Origin: Leptotrichia sp. HSP-536
GTDB taxonomy: Bacteria > Fusobacteriota > Fusobacteriia > Fusobacteriales > Leptotrichiaceae
Reading direction: 5' to 3'
Assembly: GCF_041199985.1 (NCBI RefSeq)
Contig: NZ_CP165647.1
Location: 310,001-374,000 of the forward strand
DNA length: 64,000 nt
Part shown: positions 35,617-44,366 of the stretch, in pieces
Layout of the letters: each line of letters opens with the position of its first letter
How positions within the stretch are numbered: position 1 is the stretch's first letter
Notes under the pieces: generated by a model
Database searches by the model: none
Told to the model about the DNA's origin: nothing
The model's input: the letters and a program-made list of their open reading frames with translations, nothing else
Position numbers and translations under genes: made by a program

Positions 35617-35655
35617 TATTGAAAATAAAAATCTTTTAGGAGGATGAAGACAGTA

Positions 35656-37011
35656 ATGTTCAAGAAAATATTAATAGCAAATAGAGGAGAAATTGCTGTT
35701 AGAATAATCAGAGCAGCAAGAGAACTGGGAATAGCAACTGTAGCGGTTTATTCAGAAGCTGACAAGGATTCACTTCACGTGAAACTTGCTGATGAGGCTA
35801 TGTGTATTGGAACTGCCAGTAGTGCAGATTCTTATTTAAAAATCCCTAATATTATTTCAGCGGCACAAGTTACAGGAAGTGAGGCAGTTCATCCAGGATA
35901 TGGATTTTTAGCCGAAAATCAAAGATTTGCTGAAATCTGTGAAAAAAATGGAATCATATTTATTGGTCCAAAGCCTGAACTAATCAGCATGATGGGAGAT
36001 AAAGCTACTGCAAGGGAAACAGCTATTAAACATAAAGTTCCAATAACAAAAGGCTCAGATGGGATTGTACCAAATGTGGAAGAAGCAAAAAAAGTTGCAG
36101 AATGGATAACTTATCCTGTTATGATAAAAGCTACTGCTGGCGGTGGTGGTAAAGGAATGAGAATTGCACACGATGAAAAGGAACTTGTGGAAAATTACAT
36201 TGCTGCCCAAAATGAAGCAAAAGCGGCATTTGGAAATCCAGATGTTTATATTGAAAAATACGTGGAAGAGCCAAGACACGTAGAAATTCAAGTAATTGGA
36301 GACAAATTTGGAAACGCTGTTCATTTGGGAGAAAGAGACTGCACAATTCAAAGACGTCATCAAAAATTAATAGAAGAATCCCCATCAACTGGAATCGATG
36401 CAAAAACACGTGAAAAAATGGGTAAATTTGCTTCAAAGCTTGTAAAAGGTATCGGTTATGACAGTGTTGGGACATTGGAATTTCTTGTTGACAAAAATAT
36501 GAATTTCTATTTTATGGAAATGAACACCAGAATTCAGGTAGAACATACTGTAAGTGAAGAAATTACTGGTGTTGACCTAATAAAAGAACAAATAAGAGTA
36601 GCGGCGGGAGAAAAATTAAGTGTTTCCCAAAAAGATATAAATATTAATGGACATGTTATAGAATGCAGAATAAACGCAGAAGATTCTGAAAACGGATTTT
36701 TACCTTCTTCAGGAGTTATGGAAAAGTATATTCCATCTGGCGGAATCGGTGTAAGAGTCGATTCACATTCATATCAAAATTATGAAATACCGCCTTATTA
36801 TGATTCAATGATTGCAAAACTTATCGTGAAAGGTAAGGACAGGGAAGAAGCTATTGTTAGAATGAAACGTGCCTTAAAGGAATTTATTATTGAAGGTATA
36901 GACACAACTATACCATTCCATTTGAAAGTTCTTGATAATAAAGATTTCAATGATGGAATTATCTATACAAATTTCATTGAAACTCATTTTAAAGAAGCTC
37001 TTGGAAAATAA
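35656..37011 (+). CDS. accC: Acetyl-CoA carboxylase biotin carboxylase subunit
   Basis: An ATP-grasp enzyme that carboxylates biotin on BCCP for fatty-acid synthesis. The start chosen is ATG 35656 (MFKKILIANRGEIAVRI), 8-13 bases after AGGAGG; an earlier in-frame ATG at 35644 touches the ribosome site. The product has 451 residues with the Gly-rich loop KATAGGGGKGMRI, biotin/bicarbonate residues in RDCTIQRRHQKLIEE and EMNTRIQVEHTVSE, and the biotin carboxylase C-terminal domain. It lies 39 bp after the lysine-less accB. Confidence 0.96.
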   Translation: MFKKILIANRGEIAVRIIRAARELGIATVAVYSEADKDSLHVKLADEAMCIGTASSADSYLKIPNIISAAQVTGSEAVHPGYGFLAENQRFAEICEKNGIIFIGPKPELISMMGDKATARETAIKHKVPITKGSDGIVPNVEEAKKVAEWITYPVMIKATAGGGGKGMRIAHDEKELVENYIAAQNEAKAAFGNPDVYIEKYVEEPRHVEIQVIGDKFGNAVHLGERDCTIQRRHQKLIEESPSTGIDAKTREKMGKFASKLVKGIGYDSVGTLEFLVDKNMNFYFMEMNTRIQVEHTVSEEITGVDLIKEQIRVAAGEKLSVSQKDININGHVIECRINAEDSENGFLPSSGVMEKYIPSGGIGVRVDSHSYQNYEIPPYYDSMIAKLIVKGKDREEAIVRMKRALKEFIIEGIDTTIPFHLKVLDNKDFNDGIIYTNFIETHFKEALGK

Positions 37012-37093
37012 AATAAGTAAATTAATTAATATTAATTTTATATACAAATAATTTTATTATTTGATAAAAATAAAAAAAATAGGAGGAATAAAA

Positions 37094-37486
37094 ATGAACG
37101 AATTAGGAAATGTAAATATATCACAAGAAGTGGTGGCAACAATTGCAGAATCTGTAGTATCAGAAATTGAAGGAGTAAACAGCCTTGTAGGTGGAACTTC
37201 AAAAAATGAAATTGTTAAATTTTTCCAAAATGTATCTTCAGGTGGAAAAGGAATTGAAGTGGAAGTTGGAGAAACTGAATGTACAATAGATTTGTATATC
37301 GTAGCTAAAATGGGATACAAATTGCCAGCATTAGCAGGAGAAATCCAAACGAACGTAGTAAAAGCAATTACTGATATGACAGGATTAAAAGTTCAGGAAG
37401 TTAACGTATACATTCAAAAAATTGTTAAAGACGATAAAAAAGACGTTGTTCAAACTCCAGTAGAAACAGCAGAAATCGAAGAATAA
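37094..37486 (+). CDS. Asp23/YqhY family protein
   Basis: The start ATG 37094 follows AATAGGAGGAAT; the product has 130 residues with the Asp23 pattern (GNVNISQEVVATIAESVVSEIEGVNSLVGG…VNVYIQKIV). The position accC-asp23-nusB is the Bacillus yqhY arrangement, where YqhY has been linked to control of acetyl-CoA carboxylase activity. That link is interesting here because the carrier protein is abnormal. The next gene encodes a probable membrane anchor for it. Confidence 0.88.
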   Translation: MNELGNVNISQEVVATIAESVVSEIEGVNSLVGGTSKNEIVKFFQNVSSGGKGIEVEVGETECTIDLYIVAKMGYKLPALAGEIQTNVVKAITDMTGLKVQEVNVYIQKIVKDDKKDVVQTPVETAEIEE

Positions 37487-37686
37487 AAATCATAATACAC
37501 TCAAACAAAAAAACTTTAAAATCGAATAAATCTATTTTTTTACAATTTTAGAAATTTTCGGTTTTAAAGCTGTTTGGGTATATTTCAGGAAGGAAAGGAG
37601 AGTCTGGCAATAACTAAACATCATATTTTAACAGGATTACAAAAAATATTTCTGAAAAATTTGATGTATTTTGACAGCACATATTG

Positions 37687-38343
37687 ATGATTGCAATATT
37701 AGGATTTTTGGCAAGATTGTCTGTAATACTCGGATTTGCTGGGATTGCTTTTTCTAGTATATCGGATATGCTGTTTGGGACTGATTATTTGGGACAACTT
37801 GATATTTTTATTGATTTAAGCAGTTTAAACTTTAGAATTTTAGTTGGAATATTATCAATAATTTATCTGGTCATATTTTTACTTTCTTATATTGACAAAC
37901 TTACAAAATATTCTCAAAGTAGAAAGGTGAAAAATAAAAGTGGAGAAATCGAAGTTTCTATTAAAACTATAAATGAAACATCAAAAGATTTTTTAAGTAA
38001 TCAGGAAATCATAAAAAATTCAAAAATTAAATCATTTCCAAAAGGAAAAGCAGTTGTTATAGAAGCTACTGTGGATACCTACAACGTTGATAACTTGAAC
38101 GAAAAACTATCAGAAATTCAAAGTAAATTATCTGATTATATTTTTAAAGCGACTGGAATTACGGTGAAAAAAAGTAAGGTAAAATTAAAAAAAGTTTTAA
38201 ATGAAACAATTATTGAAAAAAAAATCATTGATTCTCCAGCTATTCAGAAAGAAGAAGAACAAAATACAGGCAATAAAAACAAAATTTTAAAAAACAAAAA
38301 TAATACACAAATTGAAACTTCCCCAACTGGAAAGGAAAATTAA
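37687..38343 (+). CDS. AmaP-like membrane anchor of Asp23
   Basis: The 218-residue protein has two N-terminal transmembrane helices (about 1-25 and 47-68). A cytoplasmic domain related to Asp23 follows (GEIEVSIKTINETSKDFL…GKAVVIEATVDTYNVDNLNEKLSEIQSKLSDYIFKATGITVKKSKVKLKK), then a low-complexity Asn/Lys tail. This matches AmaP-type proteins. The start could be TTG 37684 or ATG 37687; neither has a good ribosome site. Its stop overlaps the nusB start (TAATG). Confidence 0.75.
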   Translation: MIAILGFLARLSVILGFAGIAFSSISDMLFGTDYLGQLDIFIDLSSLNFRILVGILSIIYLVIFLLSYIDKLTKYSQSRKVKNKSGEIEVSIKTINETSKDFLSNQEIIKNSKIKSFPKGKAVVIEATVDTYNVDNLNEKLSEIQSKLSDYIFKATGITVKKSKVKLKKVLNETIIEKKIIDSPAIQKEEEQNTGNKNKILKNKNNTQIETSPTGKEN

Positions 38344-38759
38344 TGACACGAAGAGAAATTAGAGAAGAAATATTTAAACTTCTTTTTGAACACGAACTAA
38401 TTGATAATAACATCGAAAAAAGAATAAATGATGTAATTAATGAAGAAAATTTAAAGAAAAATGATGAGATTGATTTTTTACGAAGCTATGTTACTGAAAT
38501 AATTGAAAATGAAAATATTCTAATTGAAAAAATAAAAAATATATTAGATGGTTGGACTTATGAACGTTTGGGGACAATAGAAAAAGTTTTGTTAAAAATA
38601 TCTTTTTATGAAATTACTATAAAGAATATAGGATATGAGATAGCAATTAATGAAGTTCTGGAAATCGCTAAAAAATATTCTTACAACGATACAAAAGAAT
38701 TTCTTAATGGAATCCTTGCAAAATTAGTAAAAAATATCAAAGAAGAAAAACATAAATAA
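38343..38759 (+). CDS. nusB: Transcription antitermination factor NusB
   Basis: It binds boxA RNA with NusE (S10) for rRNA antitermination. The 138-residue all-helical protein has the family beginning RREIREEIFKLLFEHEL and ends with ERLGTIEKVLLKISFYEI…YEIAINEVLEIAKKYSYNDTKEFLNGILAKLVK. It is translationally coupled to the amaP-like gene and is the last gene of the acc operon. Confidence 0.93.
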   Translation: MTRREIREEIFKLLFEHELIDNNIEKRINDVINEENLKKNDEIDFLRSYVTEIIENENILIEKIKNILDGWTYERLGTIEKVLLKISFYEITIKNIGYEIAINEVLEIAKKYSYNDTKEFLNGILAKLVKNIKEEKHK

Positions 38760-38800
38760 ATGGAAGAACAACCAAAAGAAACAAATAATAAGAGCTAAAA

Positions 38801-38833
38801 GACTTCTATATTTAAAAATATGGAAGTTTTTTT
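38801..38833 (+). terminator. Terminator of the acc-nusB operon
   Basis: ACTTCTATATT / AATATGGAAGT stem (one G-T pair), short loop, seven T. Confidence 0.85.
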
Positions 38834-38884
38834 AAGTCATAAATCTGATAAAATAGCGAATAGCTATATTTATACTCGAACCCA

Positions 38885-39020
38885 TTTAAAACCGAACTGT
38901 TGAAAATTATATAAATTTAGGGTTTAAGTAAAATAGTCATAGCTTTTGAGTTTGGCTTTAAAGCAGTTTTACTGTAAATTTTATTTGAAAAAAAGAAATT
39001 ATAATTTATTTATTTTCTGA
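38885..39020. repeat. Dispersed intergenic repeat, copy B (palindromic)
   Basis: The segment from 38922 aligns with copy A at 5264. Here it also carries an inverted repeat, TTTAAAACCGAACT (38885-38898) against AGTTTGGCTTTAAA (38949-38962), 12 of 14 paired. There is no ORF. It may be a miniature mobile element. Confidence 0.45.
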
Positions 39021-39040
39021 CAAGGGGTCTTGACCCCTTG
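39021..39040. repeat. Perfect 20-bp palindrome
   Basis: CAAGGGGTCTTGACCCCTTG: 9-bp arms around TT (8-bp arms with a 4-nt loop in RNA), without a T-run on either side. It lies between convergent nusB and the hypothetical membrane gene. Confidence 0.7.
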
Positions 39041-39124
39041 CGATTACAAATATTGCTGTTATTCAATCTTTAATTGTTTTTATTTATTTTTTGACTTTTG
39101 TAATTTCATGTTCAGTTAAAATAT

Positions 39125-39835
39125 TTAATCTTGAGGAATAAGTCCCAAAGATTTTTCCATTCCAATTGTTCTGTCGACATCTTTTTTGTAAGTAACACCT
39201 AACTTGTAGTAATGATTTTCTTTCATTTTCAAAAAACTCCATCCGTAATCTTTTTTCTCAATTACTAGATACTGTCCTTTTTCATTGGATAAAGTTGCCT
39301 TTATTTTGGGCTCTTCTATATTATCTGTTCTCTTGTAATCCCACAAAATCTCAAAATAATTTGTAGAGTCCCAAATCCATTTTTTTACATCTTCTGTATT
39401 TTCAAGTTTTTTCCCATTTACATAAAGTTCCTTACTATTTGAAATAATTTTCCTAATTTCTTTTAAATCCCTGACATAACTTGGCAACTGAAATATATTT
39501 ATGCTAATTAAAGTTATTACAATTAAACAAGCTGATACACAGCCCATCTTTAAATAAAAAATTTTCTTTTTTAACTTCTCTTTTCGTAAAGTTTCCTCAA
39601 AATCTCCAGTTTCTTCATCTTCTTTTTCATAATCGTTTACAAAATCCTTTTTTGTTTCCAAATAAAACTTCAAAATTCCAAAAATAATTATTAACCAAAT
39701 AGATATAATATTTTTATTAATTTTCAAAAATCCTATTATAATCGCAATAATTACATACATTAAACTATTCATCAAAATAAATAGTCGTCTTTTTCTCTTT
39801 TCTTTTTCAATTTTCTGCTCATCGTAAACATACAT
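39125..39835 (-). CDS. Hypothetical membrane protein
   Basis: The 236-residue protein is not recognised. It has transmembrane helices at about 18-38, 42-58 and 98-118, a charged Glu/Lys stretch between the second and third, and a C-terminal domain of about 110 residues expected outside (SYVRDLKEIRKIISNSKELYVNGKKLENTEDVKKWIWDS…). The domain contains several Trp and Tyr residues and a repeated beta-strand look (YLVIEKKDYGWSFLKM). It stands alone on the reverse strand between a palindrome and a structured RNA candidate. Confidence 0.7.
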   Translation of the reverse strand: MYVYDEQKIEKEKRKRRLFILMNSLMYVIIAIIIGFLKINKNIISIWLIIIFGILKFYLETKKDFVNDYEKEDEETGDFEETLRKEKLKKKIFYLKMGCVSACLIVITLISINIFQLPSYVRDLKEIRKIISNSKELYVNGKKLENTEDVKKWIWDSTNYFEILWDYKRTDNIEEPKIKATLSNEKGQYLVIEKKDYGWSFLKMKENHYYKLGVTYKKDVDRTIGMEKSLGLIPQD

Positions 39836-39908
39836 ATTTTTTAACCTCTTAACATTAAAAATCGTCTTTTAAACATTTTACAATATTAACAAAATTTTTT
39901 CAAATTAA

Positions 39909-39936
39909 TTGATAAAAATTTTTTTTATGGTATAAT
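39909..39936 (+). promoter_or_regulatory. Promoter of the structured RNA candidate
   Basis: TTGATA (39909-39914), 16 bp, TATAAT (39931-39936). Confidence 0.6.
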
Positions 39937-39942
39937 TATTTT

Positions 39943-40210
39943 GTAAAAAGCAATCATGTGTATATTAAAAATTTGACGACAGAAGCCAGTTTGATTTAAG
40001 CTGGCTTTTTGTATTATAATTTGATATAATTATTTGGGTTTTCGTCAAAAACCTTAATATACCATGATTGGGGGTGAAACTGTCATGGAGCGTGATATAA
40101 TTTATATCATAATTTAAATTGTAGTTGTCTACTATTTTTTAAGTAGAGGATAACACCCCAAAAATGAAAAAATATTTTTCTCCTACAGATATTATTTGCA
40201 GGTTTTTTTT
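39943..40210 (+). ncRNA. Two-domain structured RNA candidate (unknown class)
   Basis: The stretch upstream of manA has a promoter, many consistent helices and a terminator, but no credible gene. Domain 1 is closed by 39951-39968 (CAATCATGTGTATATTAA) pairing with 40054-40070, 17 pairs with one bulge. It contains GACGA/TCGTC (39975 with 40042) and a hairpin AAGCCAG/CTGGCTT (39983 with 40001). Domain 2 is closed by GGGGTG (40071-40076) with CACCCC (40154-40159) and contains hairpins GATATA/TATATC (40094) and CTACT/AGTAG (about 40130). CCTACAGA…TTGCAGG plus eight T (40182-40210) looks like a terminator. It does not match tmRNA, RNase P, SRP or T-box sequences that I know. It could be a stand-alone RNA or a leader of manA. 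Confidence 0.5.
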
Positions 40211-40313
40211 ACAAAATTTTTTCATTATGTTGTTGTAAAATTTAATTCAAAATGTTATCATAAAATAAAGAAACTATTGAAAATTAATTCTATGGATAAA
40301 GGAGAAATTTTTT

Positions 40314-41291
40314 ATGTTATATCCAATGAAGTTTAAAAAATTTTTTGTGGAAAAAGTGTGGGGTGGACGTGAATTTGAAACAAAGTTAGGAATGAAGCTT
40401 CCTGAAGGCAAAAAAATTGGGGAATCATGGGAAGTGTCGGCACATCCTCATGGAATGGGTATTGTAGAAAATGGTGCTTTGGCTGGACAAAGACTGGATG
40501 ATATTTACAAGGAATATAAAGGAGAACTTGCTGGAAAAAAAGTTTATGAAAAATATCCAAACAAATTTCCGCTTCTTATAAAATATCTGGACGTAAACGA
40601 CAGACTTTCTATCCAGGTGCATCCAAGCGATGAAGTTGCCTTAAAAAAACACAATGAATTTGGAAAAAGCGAATCTTGGTACATAATGGAAGCAAGTGAC
40701 GACGCTACTTTGATTTTGGGAATGAAGCCTGGAATTACGAAAGAAAAATTTTTGGAAAAAGTGGAAAAGAATGATTTTGACGGACTATTTGAAGAAAAAA
40801 CTGTTAAAAAAGGTGATTTTATTGATATTACGCCGGGAACAGTACATGCTTCATTGAAAGGAAGCGTACTTTTTGCAGAAGTTCAGCAAAATTCAGATGT
40901 AACTTATAGAATCTATGATTTTGACAGAATTGATAAAAATGGTAAAAAAAGAGAACTGCACTTGCAGGATTCGGCTGATGTAATAGATTTTGGAAAAGAA
41001 ATGGAAATTAAAAATACTGATTTTGACGGCTCTGACAATGGAAAAGATATTTTGAGAAAACATATCATAGAAAAAGAATACTACTCAATCGATAAAATAA
41101 AATTCACTGATTCTTTTGAAGATGTAAACAATGAAAGCATGACAATTTATTCAATTCTGGAAGGAGAAGGAAAAATTGTATGGGGAGAAAATGAAGAACT
41201 TCCAGTCAAAAAAGGTGAAACAGTTTTAATTCCTGTTGGAATCAACACAAAGACTATTGGAAATTTTGAAATTTTGAGAACAATAATTTAG
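40314..41291 (+). CDS. manA: Mannose-6-phosphate isomerase, type I (ManA)
   Basis: This zinc enzyme interconverts mannose 6-phosphate and fructose 6-phosphate. The 325-residue protein is of the short Bacillus type. The cupin metal site is seen in IQVHPSDE (Gln/His) and the catalytic segment in ITPGTVHASLKGSVLFAEVQQNSDVTYRIYDFDR. GESWEVSAHPHG lies near the N-terminus. It starts after AAAGGAG. The first four residues (MLYP) could be replaced by a start at Met5. Confidence 0.94.
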   Translation: MLYPMKFKKFFVEKVWGGREFETKLGMKLPEGKKIGESWEVSAHPHGMGIVENGALAGQRLDDIYKEYKGELAGKKVYEKYPNKFPLLIKYLDVNDRLSIQVHPSDEVALKKHNEFGKSESWYIMEASDDATLILGMKPGITKEKFLEKVEKNDFDGLFEEKTVKKGDFIDITPGTVHASLKGSVLFAEVQQNSDVTYRIYDFDRIDKNGKKRELHLQDSADVIDFGKEMEIKNTDFDGSDNGKDILRKHIIEKEYYSIDKIKFTDSFEDVNNESMTIYSILEGEGKIVWGENEELPVKKGETVLIPVGINTKTIGNFEILRTII

Positions 41292-41299
41292 ATGAATAT

Positions 41300-41353
41300 A
41301 GGCAAGGATTCTAGCTTAGCTTTAAGCACTAGAGATGAATTGCCTTGTTTTTT
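41300..41353 (+). terminator. Terminator of manA
   Basis: AGGCAA / TTGCCT outer stem with an inner TCTAG / CTAGA pairing, then GTTTTTTT. Confidence 0.7.
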
Positions 41354-41536
41354 TAATAAGAATATGTTATTCTAGTATTATATTAAATAATAATGTTTTA
41401 TAATAAAAAAACTGTTACATTGCATACTGATAATTAAACTAAAAAAAAGAATAAAATTGGAAATAAAAATTTTAACCAATATTAGCGATGACTAAAAAAT
41501 AATTAGTCGTTAAATTTAAATGGAGGATAAAAAAGT

Positions 41537-42211
41537 ATGGTAGGAATTATCGCAGCAGTGGTGGAAGAAGCTGAGGCAATAAAAAAAGAAATTAAAAGTA
41601 TAAAAGAAGTTGTAATAAATGAAATGTCATTTTTTACTGGAAAATTTAATGAAAAAGAAATTGTTTTTGTACAATCTGGAATTGGAAAAGTAAATGCGGC
41701 AATTACAGCAACTTTGTTAATTGAAAAATTTGATGTGGAAGAAGTAATTTTTTCAGGTGTGGCCGGTTCGCTAGATAAAAGGCTGGAGGTTGGGGATGTT
41801 GTTATAGGGCGGGATGTTGTTCAGCATGATGTTGATGCTACAGCATTTGGCTATAGGATGGGGCAGATTCCTCAAATGAAGAAATGGGCGTTTGAGTCGG
41901 ATAAGGGCCTAATTGAAAGAACTGGGAATATAACCGATTTTGGACATCAAATACTGCTTGGAAGAATTTTGACAGGAGATCAGTTTATAAGTAAAAAAGA
42001 TATAAAGATTCAGTTAGGAAAAGAGTTTGAGGCACTTTGTGTGGATATGGAAAGTGGAGCTGTAGCTCAAGTTTGTACAAAATTAGGTGTAAAATTTTTG
42101 ATAATCCGTTCAATTTCAGATTCAATTACAGATGAATCAGATATGGAATACGAAACGTTTGTAAAATTAGCGGCAGAAAATTCTAAAAAGATATTAAAAG
42201 AAATTATTTGA
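41537..42211 (+). CDS. mtnN: 5'-methylthioadenosine/S-adenosylhomocysteine nucleosidase
   Basis: It hydrolyses MTA and SAH to adenine and thioribose or ribosylhomocysteine, in methionine salvage and the autoinducer-2 route. The 224-residue protein begins VGIIAAVVEEAEAI (catalytic Glu12 region) and has SGVAGSL, the substrate-binding VDMESGAVAQV (Glu) and the catalytic Asp in IRSISDSI. An ATGGAGG site precedes. It is apparently monocistronic. Confidence 0.95.
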   Translation: MVGIIAAVVEEAEAIKKEIKSIKEVVINEMSFFTGKFNEKEIVFVQSGIGKVNAAITATLLIEKFDVEEVIFSGVAGSLDKRLEVGDVVIGRDVVQHDVDATAFGYRMGQIPQMKKWAFESDKGLIERTGNITDFGHQILLGRILTGDQFISKKDIKIQLGKEFEALCVDMESGAVAQVCTKLGVKFLIIRSISDSITDESDMEYETFVKLAAENSKKILKEII

Positions 42212-42256
42212 AAAATATTAAAATAATTTTTATTGTAAAAAAGTATGTTCTTTAAC

Positions 42257-42303
42257 AAAAGATAGTAAGAAATCTCCTGTTTCTAAAAGTGGGAACAGTT
42301 CAC
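42257..42303 (+). mobile_element. Solo hairpin: IS605-type left end fused to right end
   Basis: After TTTAAC (42251-42256), the first 25 bases (AAAAGATAGTAAGAAATCTCC) match the left end at 48187. From TTCTAAAAGTGGGA to AGTTCAC they match the right end at 49895-49922. The whole element between the two terminal hairpins has been lost. Confidence 0.6.
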
Positions 42304-42433
42304 AAAAGGATTAAAAATATAAATAGAAAAATAATTATTGATTAGTAAACTTTAAATAAAAATTTTTAGATAAATATGAAAAAATAGACTTAAAATAAGT
42401 TTCATAAAAATTAAGAAAAAGAAGGGAGAAAAA

Positions 42434-43201
42434 ATGAGTTTTCGATTAAATCCGTTTAAAGTAATAAGAGCCATAGCGATTGTTGTAATTATTGTCTATG
42501 GTATAGGATTAGCAGTAGGATATAAAAATTCAAAAGTTACTACTACAGATAGTATTACGAAGGATATGAAAATTAGAAAAAAAGATTTTTATAAATCCAA
42601 GGATTATAAAAATAATTTAACTTTACCAGCTCAAGTTGTAGAAAATAATAATGAAACAGTTGCCAAGGAAATTGAAAAAGCTAAAGCTGCACAACCAGTA
42701 GATTTGCAAAAAAATAGCAATAGTAACCAAACGGAAGGACAGCAGCAAAAAAATGATACAAATGTTGCTGAAGAGAAAAAAAAGGAAGAGCAAAAAAGAT
42801 TGGAAACGCAAAAATTAGAACAAGCGAAAAAAGCTGAACAAAAACGTCAAGAAGCAGCTAAACAGGCAGAAAGAGAAGCTGAAATTAAAAGACGTCAGGA
42901 AGCAATTCGTAAGCAAGCAGAAGAACGAGCCAAAGCTGAAGCCAAAAAAAAGGAAAGTCAGGCTCCAAAAGGACCAAGAAAATATATACAAGTAGCTTCA
43001 GTAGGTTCGGAAGGCTCAGCTAAAGCCTTAGCTAAAAAATTAGGAGGACAGTTCTATTATAAAAAAACGACAGTAAATGGAAGAACTGCTTATGTTGTAA
43101 TGTCAAATATGACAGACAATCCCAATACCTTAAAATCTATGGAAAATCAGGCAAAATCAAAATCTGGTGGTGGGTATATGATTCGGTCTGCTGGAAAATA
43201 A
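42434..43201 (+). CDS. SPOR-domain membrane protein (FtsN-like architecture)
   Basis: The 255-residue protein has a transmembrane helix at about 11-28, a long charged region that becomes a Lys/Glu/Gln/Ala coiled coil (about 110-180), and a C-terminal SPOR domain (KYIQVASVGSEGSAKALAKKLGGQFYYKKTTVNGRTAYVVMS…). SPOR domains bind denuded glycan strands at division sites. The order TM, coiled coil, SPOR is that of FtsN-type division proteins, but no FtsN activation motif can be confirmed. It is followed closely by nrnA. Confidence 0.85.
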   Translation: MSFRLNPFKVIRAIAIVVIIVYGIGLAVGYKNSKVTTTDSITKDMKIRKKDFYKSKDYKNNLTLPAQVVENNNETVAKEIEKAKAAQPVDLQKNSNSNQTEGQQQKNDTNVAEEKKKEEQKRLETQKLEQAKKAEQKRQEAAKQAEREAEIKRRQEAIRKQAEERAKAEAKKKESQAPKGPRKYIQVASVGSEGSAKALAKKLGGQFYYKKTTVNGRTAYVVMSNMTDNPNTLKSMENQAKSKSGGGYMIRSAGK

Positions 43202-43265
43202 AAATGCAGTAAGGACATTTAAAAAAACTAAAATTTATAGAAAGTTGAAAATAAAACTAAAATTT

Positions 43266-44282
43266 ATGAAAAAAAATTATAGAGGAAATATTCTTCCAAA
43301 AGAAATTGTTGACAAAATCAAAATTGCTAAAAATATAATTCTAACGGCACATATTAATCCAGATGGAGATGCACTTGGTTCTCTTTTAGCTTTTTATTTT
43401 ATGATAAAAGGATACTGTAAGAAAAATAATATAGAAAAAATGGTAAAAATCGTCGTTGATGATAAATTACCAAAGTATATGCGACATTTTGAAGATACAA
43501 AACTGATTTTTAATTATGAAAGTTTCGCAGATGAATTTAAAAATAATTTTCAGAATAATGAAAAATTTGATTTATTTATAAGTCTGGATTGTGCAAATGA
43601 AGAAAGATATGGAAAATCTGTTAAAATAAAAAAACAAAGTAAACAGTCAATCAATATTGACCATCATATAAGCAATACTGAACATGCTGATTTTAATTAC
43701 GTGGAAAGTATTTGCAGTACAGGAGAGCTTTTGTATCAGTTTTTAGAAGTTTTTGATATTGAATTAACTAAAAAAATAGCGGAATATATGTATCTTGGAA
43801 TTATTAATGACACGGGCAATTTTAGGCATGATAATGTTACAGGGCATACTTTTCTTGTCTGTTCAAAATTAATTGGAGCAGGTGCAAATAATCATAAAAT
43901 TTCAAATATTATTTTTGAAATGAGTGAAAAAAAGGTTGACCTTATAGGCGAAGTTTATAAAAATAAAATAATTGATGAAAATTATAAATTTGCAAGCTAT
44001 TATTTGACAGGTGAAAAAATGAAAGAGCTTGGTATTGAAAAGGATGAAACTGATGGGACGGCTGAAATGCTGCTTCGTATTGAAGGAATGGAAATATCCC
44101 TATTTGTGAGAGAAGATGCAGATGGCGCTTTGAAAGGGAGTTTCCGTGCCAATGATAAGTATAACGTAAATGAAATAGCTTCTATTTTTGGTGGTGGTGG
44201 ACATATAAAGGCTGCTGGATTTAAAACGAATTTATCATTTGAAGAAATTTTAGAAAAAACTTATGAAAAGTTGAAAAAGTAA
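43266..44282 (+). CDS. nrnA: DHH/DHHA1 phosphoesterase, NrnA-type oligoribonuclease/pAp phosphatase
   Basis: NrnA degrades nano-RNAs and 3'-phosphoadenosine 5'-phosphate. The DHH motifs are visible: HINPDGDALGS (motif I), SLDCAN (motif II), INIDHHISN (DHH, motif III), and GIINDTGNFRH (motif IV). The C-terminal DHHA1 glycine motif is FGGGGHIKAAGF. The start chosen is ATG 43266 (MKKNYRGNILP); an in-frame TTG at 43245 is possible, and neither has a strong ribosome site. Confidence 0.92.
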   Translation: MKKNYRGNILPKEIVDKIKIAKNIILTAHINPDGDALGSLLAFYFMIKGYCKKNNIEKMVKIVVDDKLPKYMRHFEDTKLIFNYESFADEFKNNFQNNEKFDLFISLDCANEERYGKSVKIKKQSKQSINIDHHISNTEHADFNYVESICSTGELLYQFLEVFDIELTKKIAEYMYLGIINDTGNFRHDNVTGHTFLVCSKLIGAGANNHKISNIIFEMSEKKVDLIGEVYKNKIIDENYKFASYYLTGEKMKELGIEKDETDGTAEMLLRIEGMEISLFVREDADGALKGSFRANDKYNVNEIASIFGGGGHIKAAGFKTNLSFEEILEKTYEKLKK

Positions 44283-44366
44283 TATTGTTGAAAAATAAAA
44301 TAGAAACCATTTAAAAATTAAACTTAAAGAATTAAAATTTTTAATTTTTAAAGAAAGGGGATTTTT

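Noticed and set aside
37580..37686. Possible 27-codon peptide before the amaP-like gene (CTGGCAATAACTAAACATC…)
   Set aside because: A good AGGAG exists but the only possible start is CTG, and no family is recognisable. Not enough to call a gene.
40164..40238. 24-codon hydrophobic ORF MKKYFSPTDIICRFFLQNFFIMLL
   Set aside because: It has no ribosome site and overlaps the terminator hairpin of the structured RNA; it could be a type I toxin-like peptide but nothing supports this beyond hydrophobicity.
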